Origin: Methylotetracoccus oryzae
GTDB lineage: Bacteria > Pseudomonadota > Gammaproteobacteria > Methylococcales > Methylococcaceae
Assembly: GCF_006175985.1 (NCBI RefSeq)
Contig: NZ_SRSH01000007.1
Location: 124,001 to 188,000, forward strand
Reading direction: 5' to 3'
Length of the DNA: 64,000 bases
Of this stretch, positions 1 through 10,993 are shown one piece after another. The position numbers and the translations under genes are program-made. The notes beneath the pieces are model-generated. The model was not told the origin of the DNA. It worked only from the letters and a program-made list of their open reading frames with translations, and searched no databases. Each line of letters starts with the position of its first letter. The stretch's first letter is position 1.

Positions 1-55
1 CATTGCAGGCAACCAGCAGCGCGGCCAGCACAAGGCCGGGAAGCAAAGGTCTCAA
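1..55 (-). CDS. lolB: Outer-membrane lipoprotein LolB, N-terminal fragment (cut by window edge)
   Basis: Only the first ~18 codons are inside the window. From a TTG at 55 the minus strand reads MRPLLPGLVLAALLVACN: a short basic start, a hydrophobic core and a lipobox-like LVAC, i.e. a lipoprotein signal peptide. A GTG at 67 is an alternative start in the same frame. The lolB assignment rests on position: lolB, which inserts lipoproteins into the outer membrane, lies divergent from hemA in many gammaproteobacteria. The mature protein is not visible, so another lipoprotein is possible. Confidence 0.55.
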   Translation of the reverse strand, partial: MRPLLPGLVLAALLVACN

Positions 56-270
56 GATGGAAATCACAATTGGCGCAACAACAGTCCGCGGGTCATGTCT
101 GAAACCGCAACCGTCTGCGCGCACGGCCCGCAGCGCAGGCCACCCCCCCTCCAACGAACGGCAGGAATGCTGCCGAACAAAGGAACGAGCGTAAGGTCAA
201 GCGATCTGAGGTTTCCGTAAGCGACACGTCGAAATGGAAGGCTGGCCGCAGCGCGCTATGACGTTGCGCT

Positions 271-300
271 TTGGACTTGAGGACGGGCTTTTTTTACAAT
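271..300 (+). promoter_or_regulatory. Putative sigma-70 promoter for hemA operon
   Basis: TTGGAC at 271-276 and TACAAT at 295-300 are separated by 18 bases and lie about 30 bases upstream of the hemA ATG. The 56-331 stretch otherwise shows no gene; it is the divergent lolB/hemA control region. Confidence 0.45.
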
Positions 301-331
301 TATACGCTTGATCGCCGCGATATTTCAGTAG

Positions 332-1597
332 ATGTCGATTTTGACTTTGGGCTTAAGCCATCATACCGCCCCGCTTTGCGTTCGGGAACGGTTAGTGCTG
401 CCCTCTGATCGGCTGGCCTCTGCGTTGCGCGATCTTGTCGCGATACCTGACGTGGAAGGTGCAGCGATTCTCTCGACCTGCAATCGGACCGAGCTGTACT
501 GTGAATCGGACGTGACCCAGAGCGAGGTGCTCATCGACTGGATCGCTCGCCAGCAGCAAATGTCACCCGGTGATATCCGCCCCTATCTCTATCAGCACCG
601 CGGCGCCGACACGATTCGTCACATGTTCCGGGTCGCCAGTGGACTCGACTCGATGGTTCTGGGGGAACCGCAGATCCTCGGCCAGTTGAAGCAGGCTTAC
701 CAGACGGCCAATGCGGCCGGCACACTCGGCAAGGTCCTGAGCCGGCTCTTTCACCATGCGTTCTCGGCCGCTAAGAAAGTTCGTACCGATACGGCGATCG
801 GATCCAGCCCCGTATCGGTCGCGTTCGCTGCTGTGCGGCTGGCACAGCGCATCTTCGACGACCTGAGCGAGCAGACTGCGCTGCTGATCGGCGCCGGCGA
901 TACCATAGAGCTCACTGCGCGCCACCTCGCCGAAAACAGGATCGGCCGCCTGATCGTTGCCAACCGGACATTTGACCGGGCCCATGCGCTGGCATCTCAG
1001 TTTGGCGGCTTTGCAATCTCGCTCGACGAGTTGCCGCTGCATCTGGCCAAGGCGGACATTCTCGTCTCGTCCACCTCCAGTCCGCTACCGATACTCGGCA
1101 AGGGAAGCGTGGAGAGCGCGATCCGCGCGCGCAAGCACAAACCGATGTTCATGGTCGATCTCGCCGTACCACGCGACATCGAAGCCGAAGTCGAACAACT
1201 CCCCGACGCCTACCTTTACACCGTCGACGATCTCAAGGACACGATTGAAGAGAACTTTGAATCGCGTCGTGAAGCGGCCAAGAAGGCTGAGGAGATCCTC
1301 GACGTCGAGGTGGCACATTTCGTCGGGTGGCTCAGAGCGCAGGGAGTAAACACGACCATCTGCGATGTCCGGGCACATGCTCAGGAATTGCGCGACCGCG
1401 CCTTGTCGAAAGCACTGCGCGCCCTACGCAACGGGCGGGCGCCCGAAGACGCGTTACAATTGCTGGCCGACACGCTGACCAACCAGCTGCTGCACACCCC
1501 CAGCCTGCAGATCCGCATGGCGGGCATCAATGAACGCCCCGATCTTGTCGCCGCGGCTCGGGAACTCTTTCAGCTCAAGGACCCCTCCGACCCGTGA
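332..1597 (+). CDS. hemA: Glutamyl-tRNA reductase
   Basis: First committed enzyme of C5-pathway tetrapyrrole synthesis: NADPH-dependent reduction of glutamyl-tRNA(Glu) to glutamate-1-semialdehyde in the cytoplasm. At 421 residues it has the usual family length. The catalytic cysteine lies in STCNRTELY (Cys50), the same position as in E. coli. The substrate-binding segment [16 protein letters not shown] follows, then an NADPH-binding GAGDT loop near residue 185 and the C-terminal dimerization helices. The stop overlaps the prfA GTG by 4 bases (GTGA), indicating coupling. The next enzyme of the pathway, hemL, is in the same window at 7660. Confidence 0.97.
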   Translation: MSILTLGLSHHTAPLCVRERLVLPSDRLASALRDLVAIPDVEGAAILSTCNRTELYCESDVTQSEVLIDWIARQQQMSPGDIRPYLYQHRGADTIRHMFRVASGLDSMVLGEPQILGQLKQAYQTANAAGTLGKVLSRLFHHAFSAAKKVRTDTAIGSSPVSVAFAAVRLAQRIFDDLSEQTALLIGAGDTIELTARHLAENRIGRLIVANRTFDRAHALASQFGGFAISLDELPLHLAKADILVSSTSSPLPILGKGSVESAIRARKHKPMFMVDLAVPRDIEAEVEQLPDAYLYTVDDLKDTIEENFESRREAAKKAEEILDVEVAHFVGWLRAQGVNTTICDVRAHAQELRDRALSKALRALRNGRAPEDALQLLADTLTNQLLHTPSLQIRMAGINERPDLVAAARELFQLKDPSDP

Positions 1598-2676
1598 AGG
1601 CGAGCATCCAGACCCGACTCGAAAGCCTGTCCGACCGCTTCGACGAAATCACGGCGCTGCTGACCGACCCCGAGGTACAGGGCGATCAGGACCGCTTCCG
1701 ATCCCTGAGCCGTGAGTATGCCCAGCTGAACCCGGTGATCACCTGTTTTCGCGCCTACCGCGACGCACTGGACGCCGTCGTCTATGCCGAATCACTACAA
1801 CAGGATCCGGATCCCGAAGTGCGCGCCATGGCGCGCGAGGAATTGGGCGACGCTGAAGCCAAACGCGACGAACTGGACCAGCAACTCCAGATCCTGCTGC
1901 TGCCCCGCGATCCGAACGACGAACGCAATATCTTTCTCGAGGTCCGGGCCGGCACCGGAGGCGCGGAAGCGGCCTTGTTCGCGGGCGATCTGCTGCGCAT
2001 GTACACGCGCTATGCCGAAATCTCCGGCTGGAAAACGGAGATCGTCAGCGAAAGTGAAGGAGAGCATGGCGGGTACAAGGAAGTTGTCTTGCGGATCACG
2101 GGCCAGGATGTTTATTCGCGGCTGAAGTTCGAGGCCGGCACCCACCGCGTGCAGCGTGTGCCGGAGACCGAAGCCCAGGGCCGCATTCACACATCGGCCT
2201 GCACCGTCGCAATCCTCCCCGAGGTCGACGAGGTCGAGGTCGACATCAATCCGGCCGACCTGCGCGTGGACACCTACCGCGCCTCGGGCGCAGGGGGGCA
2301 GCACGTGAACCGTACCGACTCGGCAGTGCGCCTGACGCATATCCCCACGGGCATCGTCGTCGAATGCCAGGATGAGCGTTCGCAGCATAAAAACCGCGCC
2401 CGCGCGATGTCGCTGCTGAAATCGCGCATCCTGGCCGCCGAACAGGAAAAGCAGAGCGCCGAAATCGCCGCGTCGCGGAAACTGCAGGTGGGTAGCGGCG
2501 ATCGCTCAGAGCGCATCCGGACCTACAACTTCCCGCAAGGCCGGCTGACGGATCATCGCATCAACCTGACCTTGTACAAACTCGATGCGATCATCGCCGG
2601 AGACCTTGATCCGGTCATCCAGCCGCTGACCAACGAGCATCAGGCCGAATTGCTTGCCCAGCTTTCTGAAGCCTGA
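1594..2676 (+). CDS. prfA: Peptide chain release factor 1
   Basis: Class-I release factor reading UAA and UAG stop codons. It is 360 residues, the normal RF1 length. The GGQ motif that triggers peptidyl-tRNA hydrolysis is in [17 protein letters not shown] (around residue 230). The codon-recognition PxT loop appears as PET in [15 protein letters not shown]; this is an RF1-type loop, not the SPF of RF2. It starts with GTG inside the hemA stop. The methyltransferase that modifies the GGQ glutamine, prmC, follows directly and overlaps by 23 bases. Confidence 0.97.
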   Translation: MKASIQTRLESLSDRFDEITALLTDPEVQGDQDRFRSLSREYAQLNPVITCFRAYRDALDAVVYAESLQQDPDPEVRAMAREELGDAEAKRDELDQQLQILLLPRDPNDERNIFLEVRAGTGGAEAALFAGDLLRMYTRYAEISGWKTEIVSESEGEHGGYKEVVLRITGQDVYSRLKFEAGTHRVQRVPETEAQGRIHTSACTVAILPEVDEVEVDINPADLRVDTYRASGAGGQHVNRTDSAVRLTHIPTGIVVECQDERSQHKNRARAMSLLKSRILAAEQEKQSAEIAASRKLQVGSGDRSERIRTYNFPQGRLTDHRINLTLYKLDAIIAGDLDPVIQPLTNEHQAELLAQLSEA

Positions 2677-3529
2677 CGGACCGGCGCCGACTCTGGCCGA
2701 GGCGCTCCGTACTGCCTCGCGTCGGCTCGAGACCGCCAGCCCGTCGGCACTGCTCGATGCCGAGATCCTGCTGGCCCATGTGCTCGGGAAATCCCGCACC
2801 TACCTTCGCGCGTGGCCAGAGGCATCTCTGGAACCGGAACCGCAGGCGCTTTTCGACGCATTGATCGAACGGCGCGTCAACGGCGCACCGATTGCTTATC
2901 TGACCGGGTCACGCGAATTCTGGTCCCGGGACTTTATCGTGACACCCGCGGTCTTGATCCCGCGCCCGGAAACGGAGCTGCTGGTGGAGATGGCGCTAGC
3001 CCACCTTCGTGAGCACCCGACCGCTGCGGTACTCGACCTTGCGACCGGCAGCGGCGCCATTGCCGTGACGCTGGCAACCGAGTATCGGACCGCCACCGTG
3101 TCCGCCTCCGATATCAGCGCTCCCGCACTGGCGGTCGCTCGACGCAATGCGGCCCGCTGGGGAGCCGCGGTGCGTTTCTTGGAATCCGACTGGTTCGCAA
3201 ATTTGCCGGCCGGGCTGGAGTTCGATCTGATCGTCTCGAACCCGCCGTATATTCCGGACACCGACCCGCACCTAAGAGAGGGCGACCTCCGATTTGAACC
3301 ACCGATCGCGTTGCAGGGAGGGCCGGACGGCATGGCTGCCTACCGAACTATCGCCGAGCAGGCCTGCGCGCGCCTGCGCCCGAACGGTGTGTTGCTGCTG
3401 GAACACGGCTTCGATCAGGCCCATGCCGTTGGCGCACTTCTGAAGCAGCACCGGTACCGCCACATCGACCATCACGCCGACCTTCAGGGGCACTGGCGTG
3501 CGACCTGCGCGACGGCCCCCGAAAGGTGA
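2654..3529 (+). CDS. prmC: Release factor glutamine methyltransferase
   Basis: SAM-dependent methyltransferase that N5-methylates the GGQ glutamine of RF1/RF2. It is 291 residues. The N-terminal helical substrate domain is followed by the SAM-binding motif [15 protein letters not shown] (about 127-141) and the signature NPPY (196-199), which binds the target glutamine amide. The ATG lies 23 bases inside prfA, giving a hemA-prfA-prmC operon. It converges on metG with a 43-base gap that shows no clear terminator. Confidence 0.96.
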   Translation: MPSFLKPDGPAPTLAEALRTASRRLETASPSALLDAEILLAHVLGKSRTYLRAWPEASLEPEPQALFDALIERRVNGAPIAYLTGSREFWSRDFIVTPAVLIPRPETELLVEMALAHLREHPTAAVLDLATGSGAIAVTLATEYRTATVSASDISAPALAVARRNAARWGAAVRFLESDWFANLPAGLEFDLIVSNPPYIPDTDPHLREGDLRFEPPIALQGGPDGMAAYRTIAEQACARLRPNGVLLLEHGFDQAHAVGALLKQHRYRHIDHHADLQGHWRATCATAPER

Positions 3530-3572
3530 GCCGCTGTGCCGGCGCGGAGCCCTGAAGCTGCCGGAAACCCAG

Positions 3573-5780
3573 CTACTTGACGCGCATCCCGGGCTGCGCG
3601 CCGGCATCGGGCGACAGCAGGAAGATGTCCGCACCACCAGGTCCGGCCGCGAGCACCATGCCCTCGGACAGGCCGAACTTCATCTTGCGCGGCGCCAGAT
3701 TCGCGACCATGACCGTCAACCGCCCGATCAATGCTTCGGGCGGATAGGCCGACTTGATGCCGGCGAACACTGTCCGGTTCTCGTTGCCGAGATCCAGCGT
3801 CAGCTTCAGCAACTTGTCCGCCCCCTCGACATGCTCGGCGTTCGCGATCTTCGCCACGCGCAGATCGAGCTTGACGAAATCGTCGATCGTGATCGTTTCG
3901 GCAACGGGGTGAATCTCGTGCTGCTGATGCTCGCTGGGCTTGGCCGACGAGCGGACCGGCACGTCCGTCGCTGCCAAGCTGGCCTGATTGGCAGCGACCA
4001 GCGAATCGACGCGCACCTTGTCGATACGTGTCAGCAAGTGCTGATAAGGATTGATGCGGTGCCCCGCCGTCAACGGCGTACCCGCATCCTCCCAACGCAG
4101 CGGCGGTACGGCCAGAAACGTCTCGACGGCCTCGACGACGGCCGGCAACACCGGCTTCAGGTACACGGTCAGGATACGGAACAAGTTGAGACTTAGCGAA
4201 CAGATGCGCTGCACATCCGCCTCGCGGCCCGGTTGTTTGGCGAGTGCCCACGGCGCCTGATCGTTCACATACTGGTTGACGCGGTCGGCGGCCAGCATGA
4301 TCTCGCGCATTGCCTTTGCGCAGTCCAACTTTTCATAGCCCGCCTGCGCGCGAAACCCCGCCGCCAGCACACCTGCGGCCGTCGCGATGGCATCGTCCGC
4401 AGGTTCGGTCGCTTCCGCGCCGTGAAGCTCACGCCACTCCTGCGCCGCGAGCAGCCCGACTCCGAACTCGCCGAGGATCTCATTGGCGTAGTGCTGACCG
4501 CGATGGATCACCTGACGATACGCATCGAAAACCCGCTGGACTGGCGGCTCCGGCGCGGCGAGTTCTCCGCCGCAGCGCTCGGAAATGAACTTCGCGGTAC
4601 GGCTCGCGATGTTGACATATTTACCGACCAGATCGCTGTTGACGCGCAGCACGAAGTCATCGAGGTTCAGGTCGATGTCTTCCATGGTGCCGTTCAGCTT
4701 GCAGGCGTAGTAGTAGCGCAGCCATTCGGGATTCAGCCCCTGCTGCAGATAACTTTCCGCCGTAATGAAGGTACCCCGGGATTTCGACATTTTCTCGCCG
4801 TTCACGGTCAGGAAACCGTGCGCGAAGATCCGGGTCGGCGTGCGGAAGCCGGAATAACGCAGCATGGCCGGCCAGAACAGGGCATGGAAGTACAGGATGT
4901 CCTTGCCGATGAAGTGGTACAACTCGGTATCGGAATCCGCATGCCAGTATTCCTCGAAATCGAGGCCGGTGCGGCCACACAGTTTTGCGAAGCTGCCCAT
5001 GTAGCCGATCGGCGCGTCCAGCCAGACATAAAAATATTTCCCCGGCGCCTCCGGGATCTCGAAGCCGAAATACGGCGCATCGCGCGAAATATCCCAATCC
5101 GCCAGTCCTGACTCCAGCCACTCGTTCATCTTGTTCGCAGCTTCGGACTGCAGGTGACCGGCCCGGGTCCACTCCTTGAGGAATACCGCACATTCGCCGA
5201 GCTTGAAGAAGTAGTGCTCGGACTCCTTCCGGATCGGCGGAGCCCCCGAGATGGCCGAGTACGCATTGATCAGGTCGGTGGGCGCATAGGTCGCGCCGCA
5301 GGCCTCGCAGCTGTCCCCATACTGATCCACCGCGTGGCAGCGCGGACACTCGCCCTTGATGAAGCGGTCGGGCAGGAACATCGCCTTGACCGGATCGTAA
5401 TACTGTTCGATCGCCCGCATCTCGATCAGGCCCTTGTCGCGCAGCGCGCGGTAGATACGCTCCGCAAAAACGCGCGTCTCGTCGGAATGCGTCGTGTAGT
5501 AATTGTCGAACTCGACCCGGAAACCGGCGAAATCGCGCGAATGCTCGGCGTGCACGCGAGCGATCAACTCTTCGGCGGGAATACCTTCCTTCTCCGCGCG
5601 GAGCATGATCGGCGTGCCATGTGTGTCGTCCGCGCAGACATACCAGCATTCGTGCCCCTGCATCCGCTGGAAACGCACCCAGATGTCGGTCTGGATGTAT
5701 TCGACCAGGTGGCCGAGATGGATGGGGCCATTGGCGTAAGGCAGGGCGCTGGTGACCAGGATTCTTCGCGGCGTGTTCAT
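3573..5780 (-). CDS. metG: Methionyl-tRNA synthetase, long form with C-terminal tRNA-binding domain
   Basis: Class-I aminoacyl-tRNA synthetase charging tRNA-Met. The HIGH-type motif is HLGH in [12 protein letters not shown] near the N terminus. A zinc knuckle ([18 protein letters not shown]) lies in the connective-peptide region, KMSKS lies around residue 330, and a C-terminal EMAPII/Trbp111-like OB domain ([17 protein letters not shown]) supports dimerization and tRNA binding. About 735 residues, somewhat longer than E. coli MetG. I chose the internal ATG at 5780 ([10 protein letters not shown]) by alignment to the E. coli start; an upstream in-frame ATG at 5798 is possible. Divergent from apbC, as in E. 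coli. Confidence 0.97.
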   Translation of the reverse strand: MNTPRRILVTSALPYANGPIHLGHLVEYIQTDIWVRFQRMQGHECWYVCADDTHGTPIMLRAEKEGIPAEELIARVHAEHSRDFAGFRVEFDNYYTTHSDETRVFAERIYRALRDKGLIEMRAIEQYYDPVKAMFLPDRFIKGECPRCHAVDQYGDSCEACGATYAPTDLINAYSAISGAPPIRKESEHYFFKLGECAVFLKEWTRAGHLQSEAANKMNEWLESGLADWDISRDAPYFGFEIPEAPGKYFYVWLDAPIGYMGSFAKLCGRTGLDFEEYWHADSDTELYHFIGKDILYFHALFWPAMLRYSGFRTPTRIFAHGFLTVNGEKMSKSRGTFITAESYLQQGLNPEWLRYYYACKLNGTMEDIDLNLDDFVLRVNSDLVGKYVNIASRTAKFISERCGGELAAPEPPVQRVFDAYRQVIHRGQHYANEILGEFGVGLLAAQEWRELHGAEATEPADDAIATAAGVLAAGFRAQAGYEKLDCAKAMREIMLAADRVNQYVNDQAPWALAKQPGREADVQRICSLSLNLFRILTVYLKPVLPAVVEAVETFLAVPPLRWEDAGTPLTAGHRINPYQHLLTRIDKVRVDSLVAANQASLAATDVPVRSSAKPSEHQQHEIHPVAETITIDDFVKLDLRVAKIANAEHVEGADKLLKLTLDLGNENRTVFAGIKSAYPPEALIGRLTVMVANLAPRKMKFGLSEGMVLAAGPGGADIFLLSPDAGAQPGMRVK

Positions 5781-5930
5781 CGGGTTGATGCAGTCCATAG
5801 GGCAAGCCCATCATTATCCCATATCCGCCGGGCGGCTCGTTCGCGGCGCCCTACAGCCGCCCCGCCACTGCGACGGCCGCGGCCTCACCGTGTACAATGA
5901 CAGGCTCAATCGACCGGCAGATTTTCCCGC

Positions 5931-7016
5931 ATGTCTCTCTCGAACAACGACGTAGAAGCCGTTCTCCGCACTCTGATCGATCCCAACCTCGGCAGCGATC
6001 TGATCAGCGCCAAAGCCGTCAAGCAGATCGCGATCGACGGCACGTCCATCGAGCTATGCGTGCGGCTCGGTTATCCGGCCCGCAGCTTCTGGCCCGAACT
6101 GACCGAAGCCATTCGCGAGAGCCTGACGGCCACCCTCGGCGCGACGGCAGTGAGCATCGACATCGGCACAGAGGTCGTCTCGCACGCGGTGCAAAAGAAT
6201 CTGGCACCACTGCCCGGTGTCCGGAACATCATCGCGATCGCCTCCGGCAAGGGCGGCGTCGGCAAGTCGACGACCGCCGTCAACCTTGCGCTCGCGCTCG
6301 CCGCCGAGGGCGCCCGCACGGGCCTGCTCGATGCCGACATCTACGGCCCGAGTCAGCCCCTGATGCTCGGCGTCACAGGACGCCCCCAGACGGACGGCAA
6401 GCGCTTCTCGCCAGTCACGGCGCTTGGCTTGCAAACCATGTCCATCGGCTACCTGATCGATGACGACACGCCGATGATCTGGCGCGGCCCGATGGTCACC
6501 GGCGCGCTGACGCAGCTGCTGAAGGACACGAGCTGGGACGATCTCGACTATCTTGTCATCGACCTACCGCCCGGCACCGGGGACATCCAGCTGACCCTCG
6601 CGCAGCAGATCCCCGTTTCCGGGGCCGTCATCGTCACGACACCTCAGGATATCGCGCTGCTCGACGCGCAGAAGGGGCTCAAGATGTTCGAAAAGGTCAG
6701 CGTCCCGGTCCTCGGTCTGATCGAGAACATGAGCATCCATATCTGCAGCCAGTGCGGGCACGCCGAGCCGATCTTCGGCGCCGGCGGCGGACACCGGATG
6801 GCGGAGCGCTATGGCGTGGAGTTGCTCGGTGCCCTGCCGCTGGACATCCGGATCCGGGAAGCGGCAGACGGCGGACATCCGACCGTGATCTCCGACCCGG
6901 AGGGCAGCGCGGCTCAGATGTACAAATCCATCGCCCGCAAAATGGCGGCGCGTCTCGCGCGAAAAGCCAAGGACTACAGCGGCCGGTTTCCCAAGATCAC
7001 CGTCACGAACACCTGA
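5931..7016 (+). CDS. apbC: Iron-sulfur cluster carrier protein ApbC/Mrp
   Basis: P-loop ATPase that binds and delivers Fe-S clusters. 361 residues. An N-terminal MIP18/DUF59-like domain (about 1-90) precedes the deviant Walker A GKGGVGKST (106-114), the LPPGTGD segment, and a CxxC (HICSQCGH, near residue 270) that holds the bridging cluster. A TACAAT hexamer at 5893-5898 may be its -10 element, but no good -35 is visible. It is followed after 24 bases by dcd and then hemL on the same strand. Its placement back-to-back with metG is conserved in enterics. Confidence 0.95.
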   Translation: MSLSNNDVEAVLRTLIDPNLGSDLISAKAVKQIAIDGTSIELCVRLGYPARSFWPELTEAIRESLTATLGATAVSIDIGTEVVSHAVQKNLAPLPGVRNIIAIASGKGGVGKSTTAVNLALALAAEGARTGLLDADIYGPSQPLMLGVTGRPQTDGKRFSPVTALGLQTMSIGYLIDDDTPMIWRGPMVTGALTQLLKDTSWDDLDYLVIDLPPGTGDIQLTLAQQIPVSGAVIVTTPQDIALLDAQKGLKMFEKVSVPVLGLIENMSIHICSQCGHAEPIFGAGGGHRMAERYGVELLGALPLDIRIREAADGGHPTVISDPEGSAAQMYKSIARKMAARLARKAKDYSGRFPKITVTNT

Positions 7017-7040
7017 ACCTCCGCCGCCTGACACGACATT

Positions 7041-7607
7041 ATGGGTATCAAGTCGGACCGCTGGATCCGCTGCATGGCCGCCGAGCACGGTATGATCGAA
7101 CCGTTCGAACCGCAGCAGATCCGTCACGCCGCCGGTGAGCGCGTCATTTCGTACGGCACGTCGAGCTACGGCTACGACATCCGCTGCTCGAACGAATTCA
7201 AGATCTTCACCAACATCAACTCGGCCATCGTCGACCCGAAGAATTTCGACGAAAGCAGCTTCGTGGACGTCAAGTCCGAGGTCTGCATCATTCCACCGAA
7301 CAGCTTCGTGCTGGCCCGTACGGTCGAGTACTTCCGGATCCCGCGCGACGTGCTGACGATTTGCCTTGGCAAGTCGACCTATGCCCGCTGCGGCATCATC
7401 GTGAATGTCACCCCTCTGGAGCCCGAGTGGGAAGGCCACGTGACGCTCGAGTTCTCCAACACGACACCGCTGCCGGCAAAAGTCTACGCCAACGAGGGGG
7501 TGGCCCAGGTGCTGTTCATTGGCGCCGACGAGCCATGCGAAGTTTCCTACCGCGATCGCGGCGGCAAGTATCAGGGCCAGACCGGCGTCACCCTGCCCAA
7601 GGCCTGA
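7041..7607 (+). CDS. dcd: dCTP deaminase
   Basis: Converts dCTP to dUTP, the main bacterial route towards dTTP. 188 residues, typical for the monofunctional trimeric enzyme. The signature runs from [19 protein letters not shown] through [11 protein letters not shown], which includes the catalytic glutamate of the dUTPase-like jelly roll, and the C-terminal lid [15 protein letters not shown]. It follows apbC by 24 bases with only a weak ribosome-binding site, suggesting read-through from apbC. Confidence 0.95.
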   Translation: MGIKSDRWIRCMAAEHGMIEPFEPQQIRHAAGERVISYGTSSYGYDIRCSNEFKIFTNINSAIVDPKNFDESSFVDVKSEVCIIPPNSFVLARTVEYFRIPRDVLTICLGKSTYARCGIIVNVTPLEPEWEGHVTLEFSNTTPLPAKVYANEGVAQVLFIGADEPCEVSYRDRGGKYQGQTGVTLPKA

Positions 7608-7659
7608 CCTGCCGCACCGTCCGCCGCCGAATACAGCCCCTCCCCGAGGAGTCCACATC

Positions 7660-8940
7660 ATGAATGCATCCCACGATGCTTTTCTGGAAGCCCAGCAGTA
7701 CATTCCGGGCGGCGTCAACTCGCCGGTCCGAGCGTTCCGTGTGGTCGGCGGCGATCCGCTGTTCATTGCGCGCGCGGCAGGCCCCTACCTCTACGACACC
7801 GCTGGTCGCGCCTACATCGATTACGTCGGCTCCTGGGGTCCGATGGTTCTCGGCCACGCCCATCCCGAGGTGTTGAGCGCGGTACATGCCGCCGTGGACC
7901 GAGGCCTCAGCTACGGTGCGCCGACCTTGATCGAAACGGAGATGGCAAGGCGACTGTGCGAACTGGTGCCCTCGCTGGAACTCGTCCGCATGGTCAGTTC
8001 CGGGACCGAGGCAACGATGAGCGCGATCCGGCTGGCGCGCGGCTACACCGGGCGTGACAAGATCCTCAAGTTCGAAGGCTGTTATCACGGTCATTCCGAC
8101 TCGCTGCTCGTCAAGGCCGGTTCGGGGGCGCTGACGCTCGGCGTGCCGAGCTCTCCCGGCGTGCCCGCCTCGCTCGCCGAACACACGCTGACCGCCGCCT
8201 TCAACGACAGCGAACAGACCGAGCTGCTCTTTGCCGAGTATGGGGAGCAGATCGCGGGGGTCATCGTCGAGCCAGTGGCCGGCAACATGAATTGCGTGCC
8301 GCCTGCTCCCGGCTTTCTGGAGACACTGCGCGAGCAATGCACACGCTACGGCAGCGTGTTGATTTTCGACGAAGTGATGACCGGTTTTCGGGTCGGTATC
8401 GGCGGCGCCCAGGCGTTGTACGGCGTCATACCCGACCTGACGACACTCGGGAAGGTGGTCGGCGGCGGAATGCCGGTCGGCGCGTTCGGCGGCCGGCGCG
8501 ACATCATGGAGCGGATCGCACCGCTTGGTCCCGTCTATCAGGCAGGGACCCTGTCGGGAAATCCCGTCGCGATGACCGCCGGACTGAAGACCCTGGAATT
8601 GATCGCGAGACCGGGGTTCTTCGAGCGGCTTGCCGACCTGACACGTTATCTGACGGAAGGACTCAGTGAGCGGGCGCTAAGGGCGGGAATTCCGTTTATG
8701 ACGCAGCTCGTCGGCGGCATGTTCGGGATGTTCTTCACTCCCGAGGCGGAAATCGCCCGTTTCGAGCAGGTCATGGCCTGCGACCAGGAGCGGTTTCGCC
8801 GCTTTTTCCATGGCATGCTGGAGGAAGGCGTCTATCTCGCCCCGTCAGCTTTCGAAGCGGGATTCGTCTCGATTGCCCACGACGAACCCGTGATAGACCA
8901 GACACTGGCAGCGGCGGAACGCGTTTTCGCCCGCCTTTAG
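7660..8940 (+). CDS. hemL: Glutamate-1-semialdehyde 2,1-aminomutase
   Basis: PLP-dependent enzyme converting glutamate-1-semialdehyde (the HemA product) to 5-aminolevulinate. 426 residues from the ATG at 7660, which has a strong GAGGAG ribosome-binding site at 7646-7651; the same frame is open upstream to 7519, but that would overlap dcd and lacks homology. Motifs: [11 protein letters not shown] at the start, [15 protein letters not shown], the PLP lysine in [18 protein letters not shown] (about Lys266), and [13 protein letters not shown]. It converges on rho. Confidence 0.97.
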   Translation: MNASHDAFLEAQQYIPGGVNSPVRAFRVVGGDPLFIARAAGPYLYDTAGRAYIDYVGSWGPMVLGHAHPEVLSAVHAAVDRGLSYGAPTLIETEMARRLCELVPSLELVRMVSSGTEATMSAIRLARGYTGRDKILKFEGCYHGHSDSLLVKAGSGALTLGVPSSPGVPASLAEHTLTAAFNDSEQTELLFAEYGEQIAGVIVEPVAGNMNCVPPAPGFLETLREQCTRYGSVLIFDEVMTGFRVGIGGAQALYGVIPDLTTLGKVVGGGMPVGAFGGRRDIMERIAPLGPVYQAGTLSGNPVAMTAGLKTLELIARPGFFERLADLTRYLTEGLSERALRAGIPFMTQLVGGMFGMFFTPEAEIARFEQVMACDQERFRRFFHGMLEEGVYLAPSAFEAGFVSIAHDEPVIDQTLAAAERVFARL

Positions 8941-8966
8941 TCGGGAACACGGCGAGCGAAGGCTGA

Positions 8967-8982
8967 CGCGCCTGGCGGCGCG
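8967..8982. terminator. GC hairpin between convergent hemL and rho
   Basis: CGCGCC (8967-8972), a TGGC loop and GGCGCG (8977-8982) form a perfect 6-bp stem in the hemL/rho convergent gap. Neither strand has a following T run, so this is at best a weak or Rho-assisted 3' end. Confidence 0.35.
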
Positions 8983-9007
8983 CTTGCGTGAAGCTCGCTG
9001 ACCAATG

Positions 9008-10264
9008 TCACCGCTTCATCATGTTGAAGAACTCGACGTTCGTCTTGGTGTCCTTCAGCTTGCCGAGGAGGAATTCGCTGGCCGCCATTTCGTCCATCGG
9101 CTGGAGTATCTTGCGCAGGATCCAGCATTTCTGCAGTTCGTCCGCCGGCACCAGGTATTCTTCGCGGCGGGTCCCCGACCGGTTGATATTGATCGCCGGA
9201 TAGACACGTTTCTCGGCAATCTTGCGGTCCAGGTGCAGTTCCATGTTGCCGGTGCCCTTGAACTCCTCGTAAATCACCTCGTCCATGCGCGAGCCGGTAT
9301 CTACCAGCGCTGTGGCGATGATGGTCAGGCTGCCACCTTCCTCGATGTTGCGTGCGGCACCAAAGAAGCGCTTCGGCCGTTCCAGCGCATTGGCGTCGAC
9401 ACCACCGGTCAGGACCTTGCCCGAAGGCGGGATCACGGTGTTGTAGGCACGTGCGAGGCGGGTGATGGAGTCGAGCAGAATCACCACATCCCGCTTGTGC
9501 TCGACGAGGCGTTTGGCCTTCTCGATCACCATCTCGGCGACCTGCACGTGCCGGGCGGGCGGTTCGTCGAAGGTGCTCGACACCACGACCCCCTTCACGC
9601 TGCGCTGCATCTCGGTGACTTCCTCGGGGCGCTCGTCGATCAGCAGCACGATCAGGTAGCACTCCGGATTCTTCTCGGCGATTGATTGCGCCAGATGCTG
9701 CAGGATCATCGTCTTGCCGGCCTTCGGCGGCGACACGATCAAGCCGCGCTGCCCCTTGCCGATGGGCGCGATCAGATCGATCACACGTGCCGTCAGGTCC
9801 TCCGTCGTGCCGTTGCCCAACTCCAGTGTGAAACGCTCGACCGGAAACAGCGGCGTCAGATTCGAGAACAGGATCTTGTGCTTGGCGTTTTCGGGCGGCT
9901 CGTAGTTGATCTGCTCGACCTTGAGCATCGCAAAGTAGCGTTCGCTGTCTTTCGGCGGCCTGATCTTGCCCGAAATGGTGTCCCCGGTCCGTAGACTGAA
10001 CCGCCGGATCTGGCTAGGCGACACGTAGATATCGTCCGGACCGGCCAGGTATGAACTGTCGGTCGAGCGCAGGAAGCCGAAGCCATCCTGCAAGATCTCC
10101 AGCACCCCGTCCCCATAGATGTCCTCGCCATTTTTCGCGAGTTTCTTGAGCATCGAGAAGATCAGGTCTTGCTTGCGGGTGCGGGCCACGCCCTCGATGT
10201 CCATCGACTCGGCGAGTTGGATGAGTTCGGATACGGGCTTGCGCTTCAGATCGGTCAGGTTCAT
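9008..10264 (-). CDS. rho: Transcription termination factor Rho
   Basis: Hexameric RNA-dependent ATPase/helicase that ends transcription at rut sites. 418 residues, the standard short Rho. The Rho_N helical domain is at 1-45, the cold-shock-like RNA-binding domain (GFGFLRS) at about 50-115, and the RecA-type motor has Walker A SPPKAGKT (about 180-187), the Q-loop and the R-loop around GKGQRGLIV. No long insertion is present. It is downstream of trxA on the same strand, a widely conserved order. Confidence 0.97.
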   Translation of the reverse strand: MNLTDLKRKPVSELIQLAESMDIEGVARTRKQDLIFSMLKKLAKNGEDIYGDGVLEILQDGFGFLRSTDSSYLAGPDDIYVSPSQIRRFSLRTGDTISGKIRPPKDSERYFAMLKVEQINYEPPENAKHKILFSNLTPLFPVERFTLELGNGTTEDLTARVIDLIAPIGKGQRGLIVSPPKAGKTMILQHLAQSIAEKNPECYLIVLLIDERPEEVTEMQRSVKGVVVSSTFDEPPARHVQVAEMVIEKAKRLVEHKRDVVILLDSITRLARAYNTVIPPSGKVLTGGVDANALERPKRFFGAARNIEEGGSLTIIATALVDTGSRMDEVIYEEFKGTGNMELHLDRKIAEKRVYPAININRSGTRREEYLVPADELQKCWILRKILQPMDEMAASEFLLGKLKDTKTNVEFFNMMKR

Positions 10265-10471
10265 GGCGTTAGAGCACGGCAGGATGATGCGAGGAACGAG
10301 AGTCTCGGAGATTCGGAAGGAAGATCCCGGGAAGGGAGCCTGAGCAGGCGGGCTTCCGCGACGTACGCGGAGCAGGGATCTACGGATGTGAACGATCGTA
10401 GATTACCACATGGGCCGCGCTCCGTCCACCGTGATCGGACGAGAGGCAGCCTGTGGCGAAGAGCCGCAACG
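10265..10471 (-). promoter_or_regulatory. Structured 5' leader of rho
   Basis: The 207 bases between trxA and rho contain three inverted repeats. ATCTACG at 10378-10384 pairs with CGTAGAT at 10397-10403. TCCGCG at 10355-10360 pairs with CGCGGA at 10366-10371 around a 5-base loop. A compact GCCTG-AG-CAGGC is at 10338-10349. In E. coli rho is autoregulated through termination in its leader; a similar role here is an inference. No canonical promoter was clear to me. Confidence 0.45.
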
Positions 10472-10801
10472 TTACAGGTGCGTATCCAGGAAAGCGGTCA
10501 ACTGGGACTTGGACATCGCACCGACTTTGGTTCCCTCGACCTCGCCATTCTTGAACAGCATCAGGGTGGGAATACCGCGAACGCCAAACCGTTGCGGCGT
10601 TGTCGGGTTGTCATCGATATTCAGCTTGGCCACGGTCAGTTTGCCGGCGTAATCGGCGGCGATTTCGTCGAGTATCGGCGCGATCATCTTGCAGGGCCCG
10701 CACCATTCGGCCCAGTAGTCCACGAGCACGGGTTCCGGAGACTTGAGAACCTTCTCCTCGAACTCTCCATCGGTCAAATGCACAATGTTCGCGCTCACCA
10801 T
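10472..10801 (-). CDS. trxA: Thioredoxin 1
   Basis: Cytoplasmic dithiol reductant for ribonucleotide reductase, PAPS reductase, methionine sulfoxide reductases and other targets. About 109 residues. The active site WCGPC lies in [15 protein letters not shown], and the cis-proline segment [11 protein letters not shown] is present. I start at 10801 ([11 protein letters not shown]) because AAGGAG sits just upstream at 10805-10810; the same frame is open to 10864, but the added residues are not thioredoxin-like. It forms a trxA-rho unit. Confidence 0.96.
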   Translation of the reverse strand: MVSANIVHLTDGEFEEKVLKSPEPVLVDYWAEWCGPCKMIAPILDEIAADYAGKLTVAKLNIDDNPTTPQRFGVRGIPTLMLFKNGEVEGTKVGAMSKSQLTAFLDTHL

Positions 10802-10885
10802 TAACTCCTTGATCTCAGCACCAATTCGCAATCGGGTCCGGGCAACGCCACGGACCGGAACCACATGTCGGCAGAATGTGCGGGA

Positions 10886-10914
10886 ATTTGAGCCTAAACG
10901 GGGCGATTTTGCAA
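10886..10914 (-). promoter_or_regulatory. Putative sigma-70 promoter for trxA
   Basis: On the minus strand TTGCAA (10914-10909) and TCAAAT (10891-10886) are spaced by 17 bases, about 85 bases upstream of the trxA ATG. Confidence 0.5.
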
Positions 10915-10993
10915 GCCCAAGGAGCGCTCGCAGAACGAGCCGAGCGGCTCCGAGCGAGGCCTGTAGCCTGGATGCCCGACCACGCGGCCAGCT

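Noticed and set aside
2150..2180. RF1 anticodon loop reading PET instead of E. coli PAT
   Set aside because: P-x-T with Glu or Asp in the middle is common in bacterial RF1, so no recoding of stop codons is implied.
4233..5111. 292-codon open frame antisense to metG
   Set aside because: Composition and lack of motifs mark it as a shadow of metG.
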